Below are positions 43,844 through 52,975 of a stretch of 64,000 nucleotides of DNA, piece after piece; the first letter of the stretch is position 1, and each line of letters opens with the position of its first letter. Source of the stretch: Caballeronia sp. SL2Y3 (GTDB lineage: Bacteria > Pseudomonadota > Gammaproteobacteria > Burkholderiales > Burkholderiaceae); NCBI RefSeq assembly GCF_022879575.1, contig NZ_CP084260.1, forward strand, positions 1,364,001 to 1,428,000. Direction: 5' to 3'. Position numbers and translations under genes: made by a program. A model generated the notes under the pieces. It was given only the letters and a program-made list of their open reading frames with translations. It had not been told where the DNA came from and searched no databases.

Positions 43844-44755
43844 ATGTCGAAGATTCTCGGCCCCGTGCTCGGGCCACAGGTCAAAAGCGTCGCGCGCCAT
43901 CCGCTCGGCTTTCTCACGCGGACCGTGAAGGCATTCCGCGCCAATCAGGGCATGCTGCTCGCCGGCGCGGTGGCGTATTACGCGCTGCTTTCCATCGTGC
44001 CGCTCCTGATTCTCATCGTGATCGTGCTGTCGAAGTTCGTCGGTCAGCAGGAGTTGCTGGACACGCTCGCGCATCTGCTGGAGTGGCTCGTGCCAGGACA
44101 GGCGCGCGCCATCGTGCGCGAGCTCGCCAATTTTCTGACGCATCGCGCGGTGATCGGCTGGCTGCTCCTCGTCACGATGGTCTTCTTCAGTTCGCTCGCC
44201 TTCACCGTGCTCGAAAACGCGATGTCGGTCATCTTCGTGCACCGCGTCGCCATCCGGCGGCGCCACTTTCTCTGGTCCGCGCTGCTGCCGTACTGCTACA
44301 TCCTGTTTCTCGGCGTGGGCATGCTGATCGTCACGCTGGTGTCGAACGGCCTTCAGGCGATGGGCGATAACAGCGTCACCCTGCTCGGCTTCGAGGTGTC
44401 GCTCAAGGGCGCGTCGCGGCTTCTGCTCTATCTGCTCGGCGTGGCGGGCGAAGTGTTCGTGCTGACGTCGATCTATCTCGTGATGCCGGTGGGGCGGCCG
44501 TCGTTCAGGCTTGCGCTGCTCGGCAGCATCACCGCCGCCCTGCTCTGGGAGATCACGCGCCACGTGCTCGTCTGGTACTTCGCGACGCTTTCGCAGGTGA
44601 GCGTCGTGTACGGGTCGCTGACGACGTCCATCGTCGTGCTCTTCAGCCTCGAAGCGCTCGCTACGCTGTTGCTCTTCGGCGCGCAGGTGATTTCGGAGTT
44701 CGAGCGTTTCGGCTTGCCGCAGCCGGACAAGCCGCCCGCCTTTCGCACCGACTGA
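43844..44755 (+). CDS. YihY/BrkB-family membrane protein
   Basis: 303 residues from ATG 43844 (GGAGG upstream). Six predicted helices, with GMLLAGAVAYYALLSIVPLLILIV near the start and VYGSLTTSIVVLFSLEALATLLLFGAQVISEFE near the end, the fingerprint of the YihY/BrkB (UPF0761) family. Inner-membrane; proposed roles include an exporter or a lipid-related function, unproven. The EamA gene follows by about 80 bases on the same strand. Confidence 0.93.
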   Translation: MSKILGPVLGPQVKSVARHPLGFLTRTVKAFRANQGMLLAGAVAYYALLSIVPLLILIVIVLSKFVGQQELLDTLAHLLEWLVPGQARAIVRELANFLTHRAVIGWLLLVTMVFFSSLAFTVLENAMSVIFVHRVAIRRRHFLWSALLPYCYILFLGVGMLIVTLVSNGLQAMGDNSVTLLGFEVSLKGASRLLLYLLGVAGEVFVLTSIYLVMPVGRPSFRLALLGSITAALLWEITRHVLVWYFATLSQVSVVYGSLTTSIVVLFSLEALATLLLFGAQVISEFERFGLPQPDKPPAFRTD

Positions 44756-44833
44756 CACGCCGACTGACACCGCGCGATGCCCGCGCGGCACGGTTGGGAT
44801 ACATTGGGCGCGTTGCCATCGCCGGGACTTTCG

Positions 44834-45700
44834 ATGGACGAGCCCTATCCCGATGCGTCGTCGCCGGCGCGCACCGCCACGCTCGCCGCGCTCGCGATGC
44901 TCGCGTTCGCCGGCAATTCGCTGCTGTGCCGCCTGGCGCTGAAGGGCACGCGAATCGATGCCGCGACGTTCACGTTCGTGCGCATCGCGTCGGCGGCGCT
45001 CGTGCTGTGGCTGATTCTCGCAGCGCGCGGCGGCGATGCGCGGCGCGCCGGAAGCTGGGCGTCGGCCGCGATGCTCACGCTCTACGCCGTCGCCTTCTCC
45101 TATGCCTACGTCGCGCTGCCGGCCGGCGCAGGCGCGCTGCTGCTGTTCGGCGCGGTGCAGGCGACGATGATCGGCTACGGTCTCTTTCGCGGCGAACGGC
45201 TCACGGCGCGTCAATGGCTAGGTCTCACGCTCGCGCTCGCCGGCCTTGTGTGGCTCGTGCTGCCGGGGCTGGCCGCGCCGCAGCCGTGGTCATCGGCGCT
45301 GATGCTCGTGGCGGGCATCGGCTGGGGCGTGTATTCGTTGAGAGGCCGCGGTCTCGCCGATCCGACCGCCGCGACGGCCGGCAATTTTCTGCGCGCCTTC
45401 CCTATCGCGACGGTGGTCTTCGCGCTCGCTTACAGGAACGCGACATTCGACGCAGCTGGCTTCGGCTATGCGCTTGCCTCGGGCGCGCTGACGTCGGGGC
45501 TCGGATACCTCGTCTGGTACGCGGCGCTGAAACGGCTCGATCCCGCGACCGCCGCGACGGTGCAGCTGAGCGTGCCGGTGCTCGCGGCGGCGGGCGGCGT
45601 CGCGCTGCTCGGCGAAGCGCTCAATGTCCGGCTCGTCGTCAGTTCAGTGGCGATTCTCGGCGGTATCGCGCTCGTCATAGTGAATCGCCGAAAACGCTAG
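44834..45700 (+). CDS. EamA/DMT-family transporter
   Basis: 288 residues from ATG 44834. Ten predicted helices: LAALAMLAFAGNSLLCRLAL, FTFVRIASAALVLWLIL, ALPAGAGALLLFGAVQATMIG in the first repeat; TSGLGYLVWYAALKRLDP and LSVPVLAAAGGVALLGEAL in the second. Typical metabolite/drug exporter, substrate unknown. Follows the BrkB gene closely and could share its transcript. Confidence 0.92.
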   Translation: MDEPYPDASSPARTATLAALAMLAFAGNSLLCRLALKGTRIDAATFTFVRIASAALVLWLILAARGGDARRAGSWASAAMLTLYAVAFSYAYVALPAGAGALLLFGAVQATMIGYGLFRGERLTARQWLGLTLALAGLVWLVLPGLAAPQPWSSALMLVAGIGWGVYSLRGRGLADPTAATAGNFLRAFPIATVVFALAYRNATFDAAGFGYALASGALTSGLGYLVWYAALKRLDPATAATVQLSVPVLAAAGGVALLGEALNVRLVVSSVAILGGIALVIVNRRKR

Positions 45701-46183
45701 AATGTGCGGCCACGCTTGAACGCACCGCTTCCGTCTGTGCGCGAGACAACGAAACGCGGTGTCGCTGATCTGAGGAATGGCGATTGCGGTCGGCTGGCCT
45801 GCACGATGCTACGGTAGTATTCGGTATTCAAAACGGTCACGTGCCGTAGCCTCGCGCCCGGTGCCGCCTGTCGCCGGCAGCGCGCGACGCGCATCACCGT
45901 GGCTGCTGGCAGTTGGCAGATTTTGCCGGCCTGCGGCAAGCGTTACATCGTCGCAGGCCGAACGGCCGTTCTGCGCGCCCGGATGAGCCGCGCTCAGGAC
46001 AACGCCGTCGAGATCGGCCGCACGCTTTTTCAGTTTGACCATTCATTTCGAATGACGCGCGCAGCGCAACGGCTCTCAGCCGCTTCGCTTGCGCGCTTCA
46101 TCCGGCTTCCTGCGGCGACCCGCGCACGAGCACGCGCGCGACCGGTGTCCGCCGCTGATGTACATGTTCTGGAGAGCGCAGCC
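45701..46183. other. 483-base spacer between EamA and hypothetical genes
   Basis: No credible gene. The frame of the next gene stays open back to 45899, but the translated region is Arg/Ala-rich and lacks a ribosome binding site; the strong one (GGAGAG) is at 46170. No repeat or RNA gene recognised. Confidence 0.4.
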
Positions 46184-46915
46184 ATGCCTCACCACGCTGA
46201 ACTACCTGAAGAGCCGTTCGCTGGCGTCGCGACGCCAGCGAACGATCCTTCCGTACCGCTTGCCGCGTCCGAGACCGCGCTCGACTTCGACGACGATCTC
46301 GACGCGCCGCGCGCGCCCCTGCGCTTCGGGCGGCTCGCGCTCTGGATGGCGTCGGCCAGCGCGCTCGGCATCGGCGTGCTCGGCACGGTCGCCTACAGCA
46401 TGTGGTTCAACCACGACCAGCGCGTCTATACCGAAGCAATGGCGAGCGCGCGCCGCACGCTCGGCATCGACCAGCCGGTGATCGCCGCGGGGCCGCCTGC
46501 GCAAACGCTGTCGTCGGGTGTCGTGCAGCCGCCGCCCACCGCGAGCCTCGTCGCGGCGCACGCGGACACCACCGCGCTCGCCGATGACCCGCCCGCCGAC
46601 ACCACGAGCCTCGGGCCGGTCGCGGTGGCGCCGATGGCCACGGCCGCGACCGTCGCTGGTGCGTCGCAGGATGCGGCGTCGCCGTCGCGAACGGCGGCCG
46701 GTCCCGCGTCGCAGACCGTCGCGGCGAATCGCCCGAGTCGCGGCGCAAGCGGCCAGCCGGTGCGCACGGCGCAAGCGAAAGAGGCTGCCCGGCATCGGGC
46801 GTCGCGTGCCAGGGCCGAGCCCGGACTCTTTGCCCGCGTGGGGGCGTTCTTTCATCGAGTGAGCTATCGACGCAATGCCACATCCGGCCAGCGAGAGGAA
46901 TATTCCCGTCCGTGA
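46184..46915 (+). CDS. Single-pass membrane protein with Ala/Pro/Thr-rich tail
   Basis: 243 residues from ATG 46184. An acidic N-terminus, one helix at about residues 49-72 (LALWMASASALGIGVLGTVAYSMWF), then a long low-complexity periplasmic tail and a basic end. No enzyme domain recognised. The next gene (diguanylate cyclase) starts inside its 3' end with a 41-base overlap, so the two are translationally linked and may act together. Confidence 0.7.
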   Translation: MPHHAELPEEPFAGVATPANDPSVPLAASETALDFDDDLDAPRAPLRFGRLALWMASASALGIGVLGTVAYSMWFNHDQRVYTEAMASARRTLGIDQPVIAAGPPAQTLSSGVVQPPPTASLVAAHADTTALADDPPADTTSLGPVAVAPMATAATVAGASQDAASPSRTAAGPASQTVAANRPSRGASGQPVRTAQAKEAARHRASRARAEPGLFARVGAFFHRVSYRRNATSGQREEYSRP

Positions 46916-48047
46916 GCACGGCGCGACGCATGCGCTCGCGGCACGCGCCGCACGCGCGCTCGACGAGGCCCGCAAGCAGGCCGGGCGGCTGCGCATGCCC
47001 GGCCCCGCGCCGATGGCCGCCGCCGCGTTGCTGTGTCTTCTCGTCGGCCTGCTCTTTCTCGCGTATCAGGTGCGCGGGATTTTTTCCGCGCAGCTTCAGC
47101 AGGAATACGTCGGGCTCGTGCTTCAGGCCGTCGACCGCGCGGACGCGGCGCGCGCTTCCGCGATCGCGCTGAAGGACGCATCCGCCACCGACCCGCAACA
47201 TCGCGCCGCATACCGCGAGGCCCGCATCGAGTGGGCCGCGCGGCTCACGAGCCTGCACGCGCTCATCACGTCGAGTCCGACGCCCGCGCCGGCGTTGCCG
47301 CCATCCGCGCTATCGGCGGCAGCGGACTTCAACCGGGCGAGCGCCGCGCTCGATTCCGCCGACGCCTACTGGCGCGATCAACGCGATCGCGCGAGCAGCG
47401 ACGTGCGGGGGCGCATCGTGAGCGCCTCGCACACGTTGATTGCGTTATCGGCGGTCGTGTTCGGCGTGCTCATCACGGCGCTCGGCATGTATGCAAAACG
47501 CAATCGGCAGCTTGTCGGCATCTCCAGCGAATTCGAGCATGCGTCGCTGCACGACGCGATGACCGACCTGCCCAATCGCCGCAAGCTCTTCGCTGCGCTG
47601 GAGGAATCGGCGGAGGCGCTCGCCGACGGCTCGCAAGCGAAGCGCATCGCCGTGCTGTACATCGACCTCGACGGCTTCAAGCGCGTCAACGACACGCACG
47701 GCCACCGCATCGGCGATGAATTCCTGATCGCGGTGTCGCGGCGCTTTCGGCAGACCGTGCGCAACAGCGATATCGTCGCGCGCATCGGCGGCGACGAATT
47801 CGCGGTATTGGTCAGGGAGTTTTCGAGCGATCTGGAACTGGCGGCCATTGCGCAACGCATCATCCATTGCGTCGCGGAAACGGACACGCGCATGGGCTTG
47901 TCGCTCGTGCGCGCGAGCATCGGCATAGCGAGCTTTCCGGATCGCGTGACCGATTACTGGCGGCTCGTCGCCGCCGCCGACGAAACCATGTACGCCGTCA
48001 AGCGCAACGGCAAGAACGGCTACGCGTTCGCGTCGGCGGCCTCATAA
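46875..48047 (+). CDS. Membrane-bound diguanylate cyclase (GGDEF)
   Basis: 390 residues. Helix one near 46-66 (MAAAALLCLLVGLLFLAYQV), a periplasmic helical sensor of about 120 residues, helix two (TLIALSAVVFGVLITALGMY), then the GGDEF domain starting DAMTDLPNRRKLF. The active site GGDEF is at 305-309 and the inhibitory I-site RNSD at 296-299, so an active, product-inhibited c-di-GMP synthase is expected. The periplasmic part could sense a signal together with the single-pass protein encoded just before. Confidence 0.93.
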   Translation: MPHPASERNIPVREHGATHALAARAARALDEARKQAGRLRMPGPAPMAAAALLCLLVGLLFLAYQVRGIFSAQLQQEYVGLVLQAVDRADAARASAIALKDASATDPQHRAAYREARIEWAARLTSLHALITSSPTPAPALPPSALSAAADFNRASAALDSADAYWRDQRDRASSDVRGRIVSASHTLIALSAVVFGVLITALGMYAKRNRQLVGISSEFEHASLHDAMTDLPNRRKLFAALEESAEALADGSQAKRIAVLYIDLDGFKRVNDTHGHRIGDEFLIAVSRRFRQTVRNSDIVARIGGDEFAVLVREFSSDLELAAIAQRIIHCVAETDTRMGLSLVRASIGIASFPDRVTDYWRLVAAADETMYAVKRNGKNGYAFASAAS

Positions 48048-48074
48048 CTGCGCTTTGCCGCGCGAGTGGCCGCG

Positions 48075-48986
48075 TCAGGCCGCCGCGCGCAGGTCTTCTT
48101 CGCCGCCGAGCGCTTCGGTCAGCGCCGCAAAAAGGCGCGCGAGTTCGCCCGTCATCAGCAGGAAATCCGATTCGAAGCGTTCGTCGTCGTTCGCGGCGGT
48201 GGGATCGGCTGCTTCCTTGATGACGTCGAGCGGGCTCACGCGCTTGAGCGTGAGCGACGGCGTGAGCACGAACGACACGCGGTCGTCCCAGGTCATCGCA
48301 AGACGCATACACTGCTTGCCCGCTTCGATATGGCGGCGCATGTCCTCCGCCTCCAGCGCGTGACCGACGTAGCGCACGGTCGCGTTGCCCTCGCCCGCCG
48401 AACGCAGTTCCGTATCGCGATCGAGCGTGAAGCCCGCGGGCGCGTCGCCCGTCAGCAGCCATTCGGTCATCGCCGACACGGCCGAGCGCGCGACCCGCAC
48501 GCTCGCGAGCGGCAAGTCCGTGACCGACTTCACCAGCAAGCCGATGATGTCGTCGGCGAGCGTGGCCGATGCCGCGTCGATGGCGAGCCAGCCGTGCACC
48601 GGATCGATCCACACGCGCGTATCGCGGCGAATGCTGAACGCGCGCGGCAGCAGTTCATCGGTCACCTGCTCCTTCAGTTCCCGCATCTGCTTGCGGCCCG
48701 GCTTGAAGCCCTGCTGCTCTTCGAGTTCCAGCGCGCGTTCCTTCGTGAACTGCGTGACCACCGACGCGGGCAAGAGCTTTTTCTCGGCGCGGTACGTGAG
48801 CAGCATCTGGCGATTCACGGTGTAGACGAGCGCATCGTCGCCGCGCGGCGAGACCCAGCCGCGCCGCTCGTTTTCGATGCTCGATGCATCGCTGAATGCA
48901 AGCGGCGCGAGCCACTGCTGCATCTGATCGGGCGTGACGGTCCAGTGAACGGGAAGACGGTGAAGCTGAAGATTCTTGAACCACAT
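48075..48986 (-). CDS. rdgC: Recombination-associated protein RdgC
   Basis: 303 residues; ATG 48986 gives [11 protein letters not shown], the usual RdgC start. The blocks [33 protein letters not shown] and the helical tail are those of RdgC, a ring-shaped DNA-binding protein that limits RecA and assists replication in E. coli. Its nearness to a putative terminus is notable but not functionally proven. Convergent with the cyclase gene. Confidence 0.95.
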   Translation of the reverse strand: MWFKNLQLHRLPVHWTVTPDQMQQWLAPLAFSDASSIENERRGWVSPRGDDALVYTVNRQMLLTYRAEKKLLPASVVTQFTKERALELEEQQGFKPGRKQMRELKEQVTDELLPRAFSIRRDTRVWIDPVHGWLAIDAASATLADDIIGLLVKSVTDLPLASVRVARSAVSAMTEWLLTGDAPAGFTLDRDTELRSAGEGNATVRYVGHALEAEDMRRHIEAGKQCMRLAMTWDDRVSFVLTPSLTLKRVSPLDVIKEAADPTAANDDERFESDFLLMTGELARLFAALTEALGGEEDLRAAA

Positions 48987-49152
48987 GGCGGCGCTTTCGA
49001 TGTTGTTCGGAAAAGCGGGCCATTCTATACGACGCATGCGGCGTGGCGCGAGCCGCCGGCTTCATGCGATTCGATGCGGCGCATCCATCGGCAGAAACGG
49101 GACTACACTGAGGGCGCCCGGTCGCACGCGTGCATCGGGCGAGGAGGCTGGA

Positions 49153-49470
49153 ATGATCGATCTAGACGCGAGCCGCACGTTCCGCGGGCTACCCCTCACG
49201 CCCGAGCAGGACGCCGAAGTCAGGCACTACATCAAGAAGAAAAAGCAGCGCGGCGAGCCGTGGAAGACGCCCGAATTGCGCGCGATGCTGCGCGACATGC
49301 TGGAGCCGCCCAACGAAGAAAGCGCGATGGATGAAGTCGCGGACGATGACGCGCGCGCGGTGGCCGAACGGGCTTCGGCTTTCATCGACGATGTCATGGA
49401 CCCGATCGAAAGCAGCGAGGAATGGCACGCGGCAATGGAAGCCGAAGCGATGAAAGGCCCGCGGCGTTGA
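49153..49470 (+). CDS. Small hypothetical protein
   Basis: 105 residues from ATG 49153 with GAGGAGG upstream. It starts MIDLDASRTFRGLPLTPEQD and continues with KKKKQRGEPWKTPELRAMLRDML, a helical charged protein with an acidic C-terminal half. Conserved-looking in composition, family not recognised. Lies divergent to rdgC. Confidence 0.75.
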   Translation: MIDLDASRTFRGLPLTPEQDAEVRHYIKKKKQRGEPWKTPELRAMLRDMLEPPNEESAMDEVADDDARAVAERASAFIDDVMDPIESSEEWHAAMEAEAMKGPRR

Positions 49471-49503
49471 TAGAACCAGCGCCGTTTGCGTCCGCACGCT
49501 CGT

Positions 49504-49662
49504 TCAGTGCCTGCGATGCGTCCAGTCTCGCGGCGGATGCGTGTCCAGCCAGCGCGCTTTTGGCGGATGAATGTTCGGATGCTTGTGATGCATGACGAGA
49601 ATCACGATGGCGCATAGCACCACGACGACTCCCACCATCAAGCTGATCATCGGCTCGGTCAT
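49504..49662 (-). CDS. Small single-pass membrane protein (52 aa)
   Basis: ATG 49662 is preceded by an excellent Shine-Dalgarno (GAAGGAGGTT). The 52 residues begin MTEPMISLMVGVVVVLCAIV, giving one N-terminal membrane helix, and end in a soluble tail rich in His, Pro and Trp (HHKHPNIHPPKARWLD). A real small protein is likely from the ribosome binding site and the helix. Function unknown; the His-rich tail could bind metal. Confidence 0.7.
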   Translation of the reverse strand: MTEPMISLMVGVVVVLCAIVILVMHHKHPNIHPPKARWLDTHPPRDWTHRRH

Positions 49663-49734
49663 CGCAACCTCCTTCGGGCTCGAGGGGCAACGCTTTCATT
49701 GTAGGTGCTTGCGCCGCCGCGGAACACGCGAATC

Positions 49735-50562
49735 TCACGCGCCGATGCACACCGCGCCCGCCGCGATCACGCAACACGCCAGCAGGCGCTGCGCCGTCAA
49801 TTGCTCGCCGAGAAAGATGCGCCCGATCAGCGCCGCGAACACGACGCTCGTCTCGCGCAGAGCGGAGACCGCGCCCATCGCGCCGAACTGCATCGCCCAG
49901 ATGACGATGCCGTATGCGGCCACCGATACGAGCCCACCCGCCACGTTTTGCGCCACGACGGCGGCGGGCGCGCGCAACGCATGCCGCCCTCGCAGCGCGA
50001 TGAAAAGCGGCAGCATCAGCAAATAGAACGCGAACATCCACGCCGTGTACGAGAGCGCGTGGCCCGAAGCCCGCACGCCGATGCCGTCGATCACGGTGTA
50101 CACGGCGATGGTCGCGCCCGTGACGAACGCGGCCAACGCGCCCTTTCCCGACACATTGCCGCGCTGCAACGCCAGCCACACGATGCCCGCCGATACCAGC
50201 ACGATGCCCGCCACGGGGAGCGCGCCCGGATGCTCGCGCGCGAAGAATGCCGCGCCGAGTGCGACGAGCATCGGCGAGGAGCCGCGCGCGATGGGATACG
50301 TCGCGCCGAGGTCCCCACCCTGATAGGCGCGTACGAGCGCCATGTTGTAGCCGATATGCACGAGCCCCGACGCCACGATGCACGGCCACGCGCCGCTCGC
50401 GGGCAGCGGCAGAAACGGAATCGCCACGACGGACACGATGCCGATGCAGACGCTCATCCACGTCATGGAGAGGAAGCGGTCCGCGTTGCCGTGCAGCATC
50501 GCGTTCCAGGTCGCGTGTAAAAGTGCGGCGAAGAGCACGCAGCCGCCTACGTAGCTGAACAT
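49735..50562 (-). CDS. EamA/DMT-family transporter
   Basis: 275 residues. Ten predicted helices; starts FSYVGGCVLFAALLHATWNAMLH and includes GATYPIARGSSPMLVALGAA and SALRETSVVFAALIGRIFLGE, as in EamA proteins of the MadN/YtfF-like subgroup. Inner-membrane exporter, substrate unknown. Divergent from the methanethiol oxidase gene with 152 bases between. Confidence 0.92.
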   Translation of the reverse strand: MFSYVGGCVLFAALLHATWNAMLHGNADRFLSMTWMSVCIGIVSVVAIPFLPLPASGAWPCIVASGLVHIGYNMALVRAYQGGDLGATYPIARGSSPMLVALGAAFFAREHPGALPVAGIVLVSAGIVWLALQRGNVSGKGALAAFVTGATIAVYTVIDGIGVRASGHALSYTAWMFAFYLLMLPLFIALRGRHALRAPAAVVAQNVAGGLVSVAAYGIVIWAMQFGAMGAVSALRETSVVFAALIGRIFLGEQLTAQRLLACCVIAAGAVCIGA

Positions 50563-50714
50563 CCGTCGAACCGTCCTCTTTGAGAAGTCCCCAGTCTAAG
50601 GCAGACGGGATCGCGGCGCGACAGCTTTGTATTGCGCAATCCCTTATATGCGAGCCGCCGCACGCGCTCAAACCATGTCCTATAGTGCAGATGACCGCAT
50701 GAGGGAGACACGAC

Positions 50715-52109
50715 ATGGCGACATGGAAACCCGACCCGAGCTTCTACCCTTCCCCGCGTCTTGCCGCGAAGGCGCCCCGCGAAACGCTCGCTTACGTCGC
50801 GACGTTCGATCCCGAGCGCAAGAGTCCGGACAAGCTCGCCGTCGTCGATGTGGACCCGGACTCATCGAGCTATGCGCAGATCGTCGGCGAACTGGCGATG
50901 CCCGACGCGGGCGACGAACTGCATCACTTCGGCTGGAACGCATGCTCTTCGTGTCTGTGCCCGAACGCGCCGCATCCGCATATGGAGCGGCGCTATCTCG
51001 TCGTGCCGGGACTGCGTTCGTCGCGGATTCATATCGTCGATACGAAGCCTGACCCGAAGAATCCGGTCATCGTGAAGACCATCGAGCCTGAAGAACTCGC
51101 CGAGAAAACGGGCTATACGCGTCCGCACACGGTTCATTGCGGACCGGGCGGCATCTATGTCACCGCGCTCGGCAACGCCGAAGGCAAGGCGCCTGGCGGC
51201 GTGCTCATGCTCGATCAACAGAGCTTCGATCCGCTGGGCCGCTGGGAAGTGGATCGCGGACCGCAGCAACTGGCCTACGACGGCTGGTGGCATCTCGGCT
51301 ACGACACGATGGTCACGAGCGAATGGGGCACGCCGGACACCTTCGAAGAGGGACTCGTGCCCGAACTGCTGCTCGGCGCGAAATACGGGCGCAAGCTGCA
51401 TTTCTGGGACTTCACGAAGCGAAAGCATGTTCAGGAGATCGACTTCGGCGACGAGTATCAACTCGTCTTCGAACTGCGGCCCGCCCACGATCCGACCAAG
51501 GCGTATGGCTTCGTCAATTGCGTCATCAGCCTGAAGGACCTCTCTTCGTCGATCTGGACGTGGTATCGCGACAAGGACACATGGGCCGTGAAGAAAGTGA
51601 TCGACATTCCGGCCGAGCCCGCCGATGCGTCGGTGCTACCCCCGCTCTTGCAGGGCTTCGGCGCGGTGCCGCCGCTCGTGTCGGACATCGACCTTTCGAT
51701 GGATGACCGCTTTCTCTACGTGTCATGCTGGGGCACGGGCGACATGCTGCAATACGATGTCTCCGATCCCTTCGCGCCGAGACTCACGGGCAAGGTCCGC
51801 ATCGGCGGCGTGGTCGCGCGCGCGACGCATGCGGACGCGAAGAACGGTTCGCTCAACGGCGGCCCGCAGATGGTCGAAGTCAGCCGCGACGGACGACGCG
51901 TGTACTTCACCAACTCGCTCTACGGCGCGGTCGATGCGCAGTTCTACCCCCAAGGCATCGACGGATGGATGGTCAAGCTCGACGCGGGTCCGGACGGCGG
52001 CCTTTCCATCGACGAGAAGTTCTTCATCGACTGGCCCAAGGGACATCGCCCGCATCAGATCCGGCTGCAAGGCGGTGATTGTTCTTCGGACTCCTATTGT
52101 TATCCGTGA
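50715..52109 (+). CDS. SBP56-family methanethiol oxidase (selenium-binding protein)
   Basis: 464 residues, typical for the SBP56/MTO family. Family blocks: PRETLAYVATFDPERKSPDKLAVVD, DELHHFGWNACSSCLCP, RPHTVHCGPGGIYVTALGN, WWHLGYDTMVTSEWGTP and the end GHRPHQIRLQGGDCSSDSYC. Bacterial members (MtoX) oxidise methanethiol to formaldehyde, H2S and H2O2, using copper. No export signal is visible at the N-terminus. The next gene, 22 bases on, encodes a membrane protein, a likely operon partner; the usual SCO1/MauG-like partner genes are not seen here. Confidence 0.93.
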   Translation: MATWKPDPSFYPSPRLAAKAPRETLAYVATFDPERKSPDKLAVVDVDPDSSSYAQIVGELAMPDAGDELHHFGWNACSSCLCPNAPHPHMERRYLVVPGLRSSRIHIVDTKPDPKNPVIVKTIEPEELAEKTGYTRPHTVHCGPGGIYVTALGNAEGKAPGGVLMLDQQSFDPLGRWEVDRGPQQLAYDGWWHLGYDTMVTSEWGTPDTFEEGLVPELLLGAKYGRKLHFWDFTKRKHVQEIDFGDEYQLVFELRPAHDPTKAYGFVNCVISLKDLSSSIWTWYRDKDTWAVKKVIDIPAEPADASVLPPLLQGFGAVPPLVSDIDLSMDDRFLYVSCWGTGDMLQYDVSDPFAPRLTGKVRIGGVVARATHADAKNGSLNGGPQMVEVSRDGRRVYFTNSLYGAVDAQFYPQGIDGWMVKLDAGPDGGLSIDEKFFIDWPKGHRPHQIRLQGGDCSSDSYCYP

Positions 52110-52131
52110 TGCTCACGTCGGACGTCATCGC

Positions 52132-52779
52132 ATGAGTACCGCTCCGCCTTCGCTCTGGCTCACGGCGGCGGGCCTCGGCGCGTTTCATGGCGTCAATCCC
52201 GCGATGGGCTGGCTCTTCGCGCTCGCGCTCGGTCTCTATGCGCATAGCAGGCGCGTGGTGCTGGTGTCGCTCGTGCCGATTGCGCTCGGGCATGCGGTAT
52301 CGGTGGCGCTGGTGCTCGCGGGCGTGCTGACGCTCGGCTCGGTGGTCGGCCATCAGACGCTTGCGCGCGGCTCGGGCGTGTGTCTGATCGGCTGGGGCGT
52401 GTGGCGTGCGTGGCGCGGGCATCGCGGACGGCCGACAGTGGGCATGCGGACCGGTCTTGCGGGTCTCGCGCTATGGTCGTTCGTCATGTCCAGCGCGCAC
52501 GGCGCGGGTCTCATGCTCGTGCCCGCCCTGCTGCCGTTCTGCGGAGGCGCGGGTGCAGCGGGCGCGGTGGGCGCATCGTCGGCGACTGCGTTCGAAGCCG
52601 GCGCGCTCGCGCTGTCCGTGCATACCGTGGCGATGCTCGCTGTGATCGCGGTCATCGCGCTGGCCGCCATGTCGCTGCACGAGCGTACCGGCCTCGCGTT
52701 TCTGCGCACGGGCTGGGTCAACGTCGACTGGCTCTGGAGTGTGGCGCTGATCGCATGCGGCATCTGGCTCTGGGTGTAG
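52132..52779 (+). CDS. Polytopic membrane protein linked to methanethiol oxidase
   Basis: 215 residues with about six helices. Conserved-looking motifs GAFHGVNPAMGWLFALALGLYA and MSSAHGAGLMLVPALLP place His residues at the start of helices, recalling the HxxxxD/HG motifs of nickel/cobalt (NicO) and related transporters, though not matching them well enough to assign. It follows the SBP56 gene by 22 bases. Transport of a metal (copper?) or of a sulfur product for that enzyme is an inference. Confidence 0.6.
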   Translation: MSTAPPSLWLTAAGLGAFHGVNPAMGWLFALALGLYAHSRRVVLVSLVPIALGHAVSVALVLAGVLTLGSVVGHQTLARGSGVCLIGWGVWRAWRGHRGRPTVGMRTGLAGLALWSFVMSSAHGAGLMLVPALLPFCGGAGAAGAVGASSATAFEAGALALSVHTVAMLAVIAVIALAAMSLHERTGLAFLRTGWVNVDWLWSVALIACGIWLWV

Positions 52780-52975
52780 CGTGGATGCCGCTTTTCGTTG
52801 CCCGGGGCGATGGCGGGCGGCGGCAGAAGTTCGGCGTCTAACGCCTACCGCCGCCGATTGCACGAGTCCGCGCGTCCCGGCAATATCGCCGAAAACGACG
52901 AATAAAAAACGCTGTGCTGCGCCAGGATACGGACCCGGCCGGTCCGATAAGAGTGATAACAACGGGGACTCTGTC

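Noticed and set aside
43607..45214. 535-codon minus-strand frame opposite BrkB and EamA genes
   Set aside because: Extremely charged low-complexity translation, opposite two recognised genes.
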